The position numbers and the translations under genes are program-made. Shown here piece after piece: positions 6,828 through 10,000 of a stretch of 10,000 nt of DNA; positions within the stretch are counted from its first letter, which is position 1; every line of letters starts with the position of its first letter. The DNA is from Calditerrivibrio sp. (lineage in GTDB: Bacteria; Chrysiogenota; Deferribacteres; Deferribacterales; Calditerrivibrionaceae). Location of the stretch: assembly GCA_020217115.1 (NCBI GenBank), contig JAIWOA010000026.1, positions 1-10,000 of the forward strand. Direction: 5' to 3'. The notes under the pieces were generated by a model. It worked only from the letters and a program-made list of their open reading frames with translations. It made no database searches and was not told the DNA's origin.

Positions 6828-6856
6828 TTGATTATTTACAGATTAGTTGTTATAAA
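6828..6856 (+). promoter_or_regulatory. Predicted promoter of proS
   Basis: TTGATT at 6828-6833, a 17-base spacer and TATAAA at 6851-6856, placed between the preceding terminator and proS. The start point would be near 6863, giving a leader of roughly 24 bases with no room for a riboswitch or T-box. A second -10-like TATAAT at 6816-6821 lacks a properly spaced -35. Confidence 0.5.
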
Positions 6857-6886
6857 ATTCAGAAAAAGTTTAATATTGAGGTGTTT

Positions 6887-8605
6887 ATGCGTTTGTCTAA
6901 ATATTTTTTGCCCACATTGAGGGAAAACCCTGCTGATGCTGAGGTTGTTAGTCATAAACTCATGATGAGGGCAGGTATGATCAGGAAAGTTGCTGCAGGA
7001 ATATATGATTATCTGCCTATGGGTCTAATAGTTATAAGAAAAGTTGAAAATATTATTCGCAAATATATGAATGAAGCAGGAGCTATTGAAGTACTTATGC
7101 CAGCAGTTGTGCCAGCTGAGCTCTGGAAAGAAAGTGGCAGATGGAATGTTTATGGCAAGGAGTTGTTGCGTTTTAAGGATAGGCATGATAGGGATTTTTG
7201 CATGGGTCCCACCCATGAAGAAGTTGTAACAGATATTGTAAGAAATGAAGTTAAATCTTATAAAGATCTACCTATAAATCTTTACCAGATACAGACAAAA
7301 TTTAGAGATGAGGTAAGACCAAGGTTTGGTTTGATGAGGGGTAGGGAATTTATCATGAAGGATGCTTACTCTTTTGATACCACAGATGAGGGGGCAGAAA
7401 AAAGTTATAGGGATATGCGAGATGCTTATTGCAAGATTTTTAAAGCATGCGGTTTAAAATATAAGGTTGTTGAAGCTGATTCTGGAGCGATTGGTGGTAA
7501 TTTTTCCCATGAATTTATGGTAACTGCTGAAACAGGTGAAGATTTTGTAATCAGTTGTGATAGCTGTGATTATGCTGCAAATATTGAGAAGGCTCCTGTA
7601 ATTGATGTTTGGCAGGAGGAAGATGAACCATTGAAAAGTGTGGAAAGGGTAGAGACAAAAAATATGAAGACAGTTACAGACGTTGCAAATTACCTTGGTG
7701 TTCCTGAAAAGAAGGTTGTAAAGACTATGATACTCAGGGCAGGTAATGATGATATTATAGCCGTTATGATCAGGGGGGATCATGAACTTAATATGGCAAA
7801 AATAAAAAACTTTTTAAATGTTCCCTATGTTGAGTTTGCTACACCTGAAGAGATATTGAAGTCTACCAATGGTCCACTTGGTTATTCTGGTCCAATAGGT
7901 ATAAATGTAAAGATTTTTGCAGATAATGCACTTAAGGGTATGAAAAACTATGTTGTTGGTGGTAATGAAAAGGATATACATCTACTTAATGTAAACCATG
8001 GGAGAGATTTTTCAATAGTTGCATTTTCCGATTTTATAAATGCCAAACCTGGGAATACTTGTCCAAAATGTGGTGGCAAATACGTTATTACAAAGGGTAT
8101 AGAAGTAGGTCATATATTCAAGCTTGGCACAAAATATTCTAAAAGTATGAAAGCTATATATCTTGATAAAGATGGAAAACAGCAGTATATTGTAATGGGT
8201 TGTTATGGTATCGGTGTAGGCAGAACTGCTGCTGCAGCTATAGAACAAAACCATGATGAAAAAGGTATCATATGGCCTATACAGATGGCTCCCTTTGAGG
8301 TGGCGATTTTACCCCTTAATGATGATAACGAAGATGTGGTAAATTTAGCTGAAACCCTCTATATAAAACTACAGAAAAAGGGTGTAGAAGTTATACTCGA
8401 TGATAGAAAAGAGAGGGCAGGTGTAAAATTTAACGATGCTGAACTTGTTGGTTATCCAATAAGGGTGAATATAGGGAAAAAGACTCTGGAAAATGGGGAA
8501 GTTGAGATAATTATACGTAAGACTGGTGAAAAAATATCCTGTAAAAAGGATGATGCTTTATCGAAAATACTCGAAATTAGGGAAAAGTTATATAATGAAG
8601 ATTAA
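6887..8605 (+). CDS. proS: Prolyl-tRNA synthetase, bacterial type with editing domain
   Basis: Class II enzyme that charges tRNA-Pro, 572 residues, the same length as E. coli ProS. It begins MRLSKYFLPTL, the family's usual start. Motif 1 lies around residues 38-75 (GIYDYLPMG), motif 2 is RFGLMRGREF at 146-155, and motif 3 is GIGVGR at 441-446. The INS domain that deacylates mischarged Ala-tRNA-Pro fills about 230-390 between motifs 2 and 3, flanked by Cys pairs C224/C227 and C392/C395. The C-terminal anticodon-binding domain includes LDDRKERAGVKFNDAEL. I chose ATG 6887 over the in-frame GTG at 6881, because that GTG lies within the GAGGTG ribosome site at 6878-6883. It appears to be transcribed alone, between the terminators at 6763 and 8607. 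Confidence 0.97.
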   Translation: MRLSKYFLPTLRENPADAEVVSHKLMMRAGMIRKVAAGIYDYLPMGLIVIRKVENIIRKYMNEAGAIEVLMPAVVPAELWKESGRWNVYGKELLRFKDRHDRDFCMGPTHEEVVTDIVRNEVKSYKDLPINLYQIQTKFRDEVRPRFGLMRGREFIMKDAYSFDTTDEGAEKSYRDMRDAYCKIFKACGLKYKVVEADSGAIGGNFSHEFMVTAETGEDFVISCDSCDYAANIEKAPVIDVWQEEDEPLKSVERVETKNMKTVTDVANYLGVPEKKVVKTMILRAGNDDIIAVMIRGDHELNMAKIKNFLNVPYVEFATPEEILKSTNGPLGYSGPIGINVKIFADNALKGMKNYVVGGNEKDIHLLNVNHGRDFSIVAFSDFINAKPGNTCPKCGGKYVITKGIEVGHIFKLGTKYSKSMKAIYLDKDGKQQYIVMGCYGIGVGRTAAAAIEQNHDEKGIIWPIQMAPFEVAILPLNDDNEDVVNLAETLYIKLQKKGVEVILDDRKERAGVKFNDAELVGYPIRVNIGKKTLENGEVEIIIRKTGEKISCKKDDALSKILEIREKLYNED

Positions 8606-8606
8606 T

Positions 8607-8633
8607 TGGTTTAGGGGAAATATCCCTAAACCA
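8607..8633. terminator. Bidirectional terminator hairpin between convergent genes
   Basis: TGGTTTAGGG (8607-8616) pairs perfectly with CCCTAAACCA (8624-8633), with a further possible G-U pair inside the short loop. It sits 1 base after the proS stop and 9 bases beyond the minus-strand chemoreceptor stop. The U tract is imperfect on both sides (ATTTCTAT on plus, ATTAATC on minus), so efficiency is uncertain, but position and symmetry suit a shared terminator. Confidence 0.75.
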
Positions 8634-8642
8634 TTTCTATAT

Positions 8643-10000
8643 TTATTGTAATGTTTCAGGTTTTACACCTATTACTACGGCTCCCCAATGTTTGGAATTA
8701 ATGAATATCGGTAGAGAAAGGTCGTACAAAACTTCGCCAGTATCGCGGACGTAGGTTTGTATTAGAAAAGGTTTGGTATGTTTTGCTCTTCTTATCTCCA
8801 CTTCGTTAGTGTTGTATATTCGCATATGTCTGCTATTTAGAAGGTCCACTTCATAGTTTCCTGTCATAGGTTTTGAGAATGCAGAATGATGTACAGGTAA
8901 GTAACCATTTATATCGAGAGCCAGAGAATATACAGCTCCAGTTTTTGCTTTGAAGTTGTCAAAAATTGTTTGTAATATTTCAAGATTTTTATGGTACTTT
9001 GTTTCATATTTTTGAGGTTTAGTGTTTGGTATTGGTTTGTAATTTCTGTCAAAAATATCAACATGTTGTGCAATTTCTTCCATTTTCATTTGTATTTCAT
9101 CTCTGAAAGCTGCTGCATTTTCTATCAAAGTTTCAACTTTTGAGTTTCCAGTTTTGAATGATGCTACATTATCAAGAAGATTTTCAGTGAATTGCCTCAG
9201 ATTTTCTGAAGCCTTTGCGGTTATAATCATATTTGAAGATACTTTATTGCTTAGCTGATTTATATTATTCATATTTTCGTTAATTTGTGAATTTGTTACA
9301 GATATCTCTTCAATGGCCGATGCTATTCTTAGGAGATTTGAACTGTTCATTTCCAGATCGTTCACCATTAGTTCAAACTGATTTGTTGCATCTGTGACAA
9401 CTTCCTGAATATTTGAAGTGTATTGATTGATATCTTCAGCCCCTTTATCAGTTTTAATAACTAATGATGTCATGTTATTTATATTTTTATTTATATCTGA
9501 TGTGGCATTTTTTACTCTTTCTGCAAGTTTTCTTACCTCATCTGCTACTACAGCAAAACCTCTTCCATGTTCTCCAGCCCTTGCAGCCTCTATTGCAGCA
9601 TTTAGGGCCAAAAGATTTGTCTGATCTGAGATGTCATTAATAAGTGATGCGATCTGTTTTATGTTTTTAGAATTATTGTTGAGTTCTGAAACAGTATTTT
9701 TGAAACGTTCTATCTCTGATTTTACAATCCCTATTTCCCTTGTAATGTTTGCCATGTTTTCATAACTGAATTTCACTGATTCAAGATTTTCTGTTGTAGA
9801 TTTTGTGATCTCTGTTGTACTTGATGATATGTCGCTCATTGCGGAGGTCGATTCGCTACTTGAAGCAAATATTATATTAGCGAGCTCACCCTGTTTTGAT
9901 GCATCTTTTGTAGAATCTGATACATATTTTGATGTCTTTGCTGTTTCTGCTGCTATATTTAAACCCAGTTTCCTTATCTCATCTATCATTGTAGCTAAGC
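8643..10000 (-). CDS. Methyl-accepting chemotaxis protein with C-terminal sensor-like domain (5'-partial)
   Basis: The frame is open to the right edge and the Met at 9989 has no supporting ribosome site in view, so the N-terminus, and any transmembrane or HAMP segments, lies outside. Counting from that Met, residues 1-275 form a long Ser/Thr/Asn-rich coiled coil whose hairpin tip is the near-invariant [20 protein letters not shown] (125-144), then [13 protein letters not shown]. This is the CheA/CheW contact region. From about 332 to 448 lies a compact globular domain ending [19 protein letters not shown] and HWG (434-436), resembling Cache/PAS-like sensor modules found at the C-terminus of some receptors. 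No transmembrane segment is visible in this part and there is no NWETF-type CheR tether. The ligand is unknown. It converges on proS. Confidence 0.93.
   Translation of the reverse strand, partial: LATMIDEIRKLGLNIAAETAKTSKYVSDSTKDASKQGELANIIFASSSESTSAMSDISSSTTEITKSTTENLESVKFSYENMANITREIGIVKSEIERFKNTVSELNNNSKNIKQIASLINDISDQTNLLALNAAIEAARAGEHGRGFAVVADEVRKLAERVKNATSDINKNINNMTSLVIKTDKGAEDINQYTSNIQEVVTDATNQFELMVNDLEMNSSNLLRIASAIEEISVTNSQINENMNNINQLSNKVSSNMIITAKASENLRQFTENLLDNVASFKTGNSKVETLIENAAAFRDEIQMKMEEIAQHVDIFDRNYKPIPNTKPQKYETKYHKNLEILQTIFDNFKAKTGAVYSLALDINGYLPVHHSAFSKPMTGNYEVDLLNSRHMRIYNTNEVEIRRAKHTKPFLIQTYVRDTGEVLYDLSLPIFINSKHWGAVVIGVKPETLQ

Noticed and set aside
6857..6886. T-box or other riboswitch controlling proS
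   Set aside because: The predicted leader is only about 24 bases and no T-box sequence or specifier structure is seen between the terminator at 6786 and the start.
7454..7783. Minus-strand open frame of 109 codons opposite proS
   Set aside because: It overlaps the conserved editing domain of proS and gives a Cys/Ile-rich translation that looks like a random reverse reading.
9427..9624. Plus-strand open frame opposite the chemoreceptor tip region
   Set aside because: The hydrophobic, Ala/Ser-rich translation is the expected reverse reading of the highly conserved receptor hairpin.
9987..9989. Met codon at 9989 as the true chemoreceptor start
   Set aside because: The frame stays open to the window edge and the Met falls within continuous coiled-coil-like sequence, so it is more likely internal.

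Overview
This is an AT-rich window of ordinary bacterial chromosome made almost entirely of housekeeping genes. The phylum cannot be fixed without a search. Low GC, protein style, a MOSC-MogA fusion, a PSP1/RicT protein, many two-component and chemotaxis elements and frequent TTG/GTG starts fit an anaerobic, motile Gram-negative lineage such as Deferribacterota. That placement is inference only. No mobile element, CRISPR array, tRNA, rRNA or sign of recent transfer was seen.

Positions 1-6074 (+) hold seven tightly packed genes that read like one operon: a MOSC-MogA fusion (5' end outside the window), tmk, holB, ricT (PSP1 family), metG, tatD and a single-domain response regulator. Junctions are 4-base ATGA or GTGA overlaps (tmk/holB, ricT/metG, metG/tatD), a 14-base overlap (holB/ricT), or gaps of 1-8 bases. 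Translational coupling is therefore likely throughout. The tmk-holB-ricT and metG-tatD blocks recall the Bacillus subtilis tmk-yaaQ-yaaR-holB-yaaT-yabA...metS-yabD region, compacted and without the small intervening genes. The operon joins dTTP supply, clamp loading, an Fe-S RNA-processing/signalling factor, Met-tRNA charging and a TatD nuclease.

Positions 6075-6880 hold a monocistronic universal stress protein gene with its own well-formed promoter (TTGTAT-17-TATAAT). After it comes a roughly 160-base AT-rich stretch without a gene, ending in a strong intrinsic terminator with a GTAA tetraloop.

Positions 6881-8605 hold proS (bacterial-type prolyl-tRNA synthetase with editing insert), preceded by its own candidate promoter. 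A symmetric hairpin at 8607-8633 separates it from a convergent minus-strand methyl-accepting chemotaxis protein. The start of that gene lies beyond the right edge, and its sensory-looking module sits at the C-terminus, after the signalling hairpin.

No previously undescribed system is evident. The points most worth a second look are the C-terminal sensor of the chemoreceptor, the orphan receiver embedded in the housekeeping operon, RicT without visible partners, the TatD N-terminal extension, and a perfect dyad around the stress-gene -10 box.
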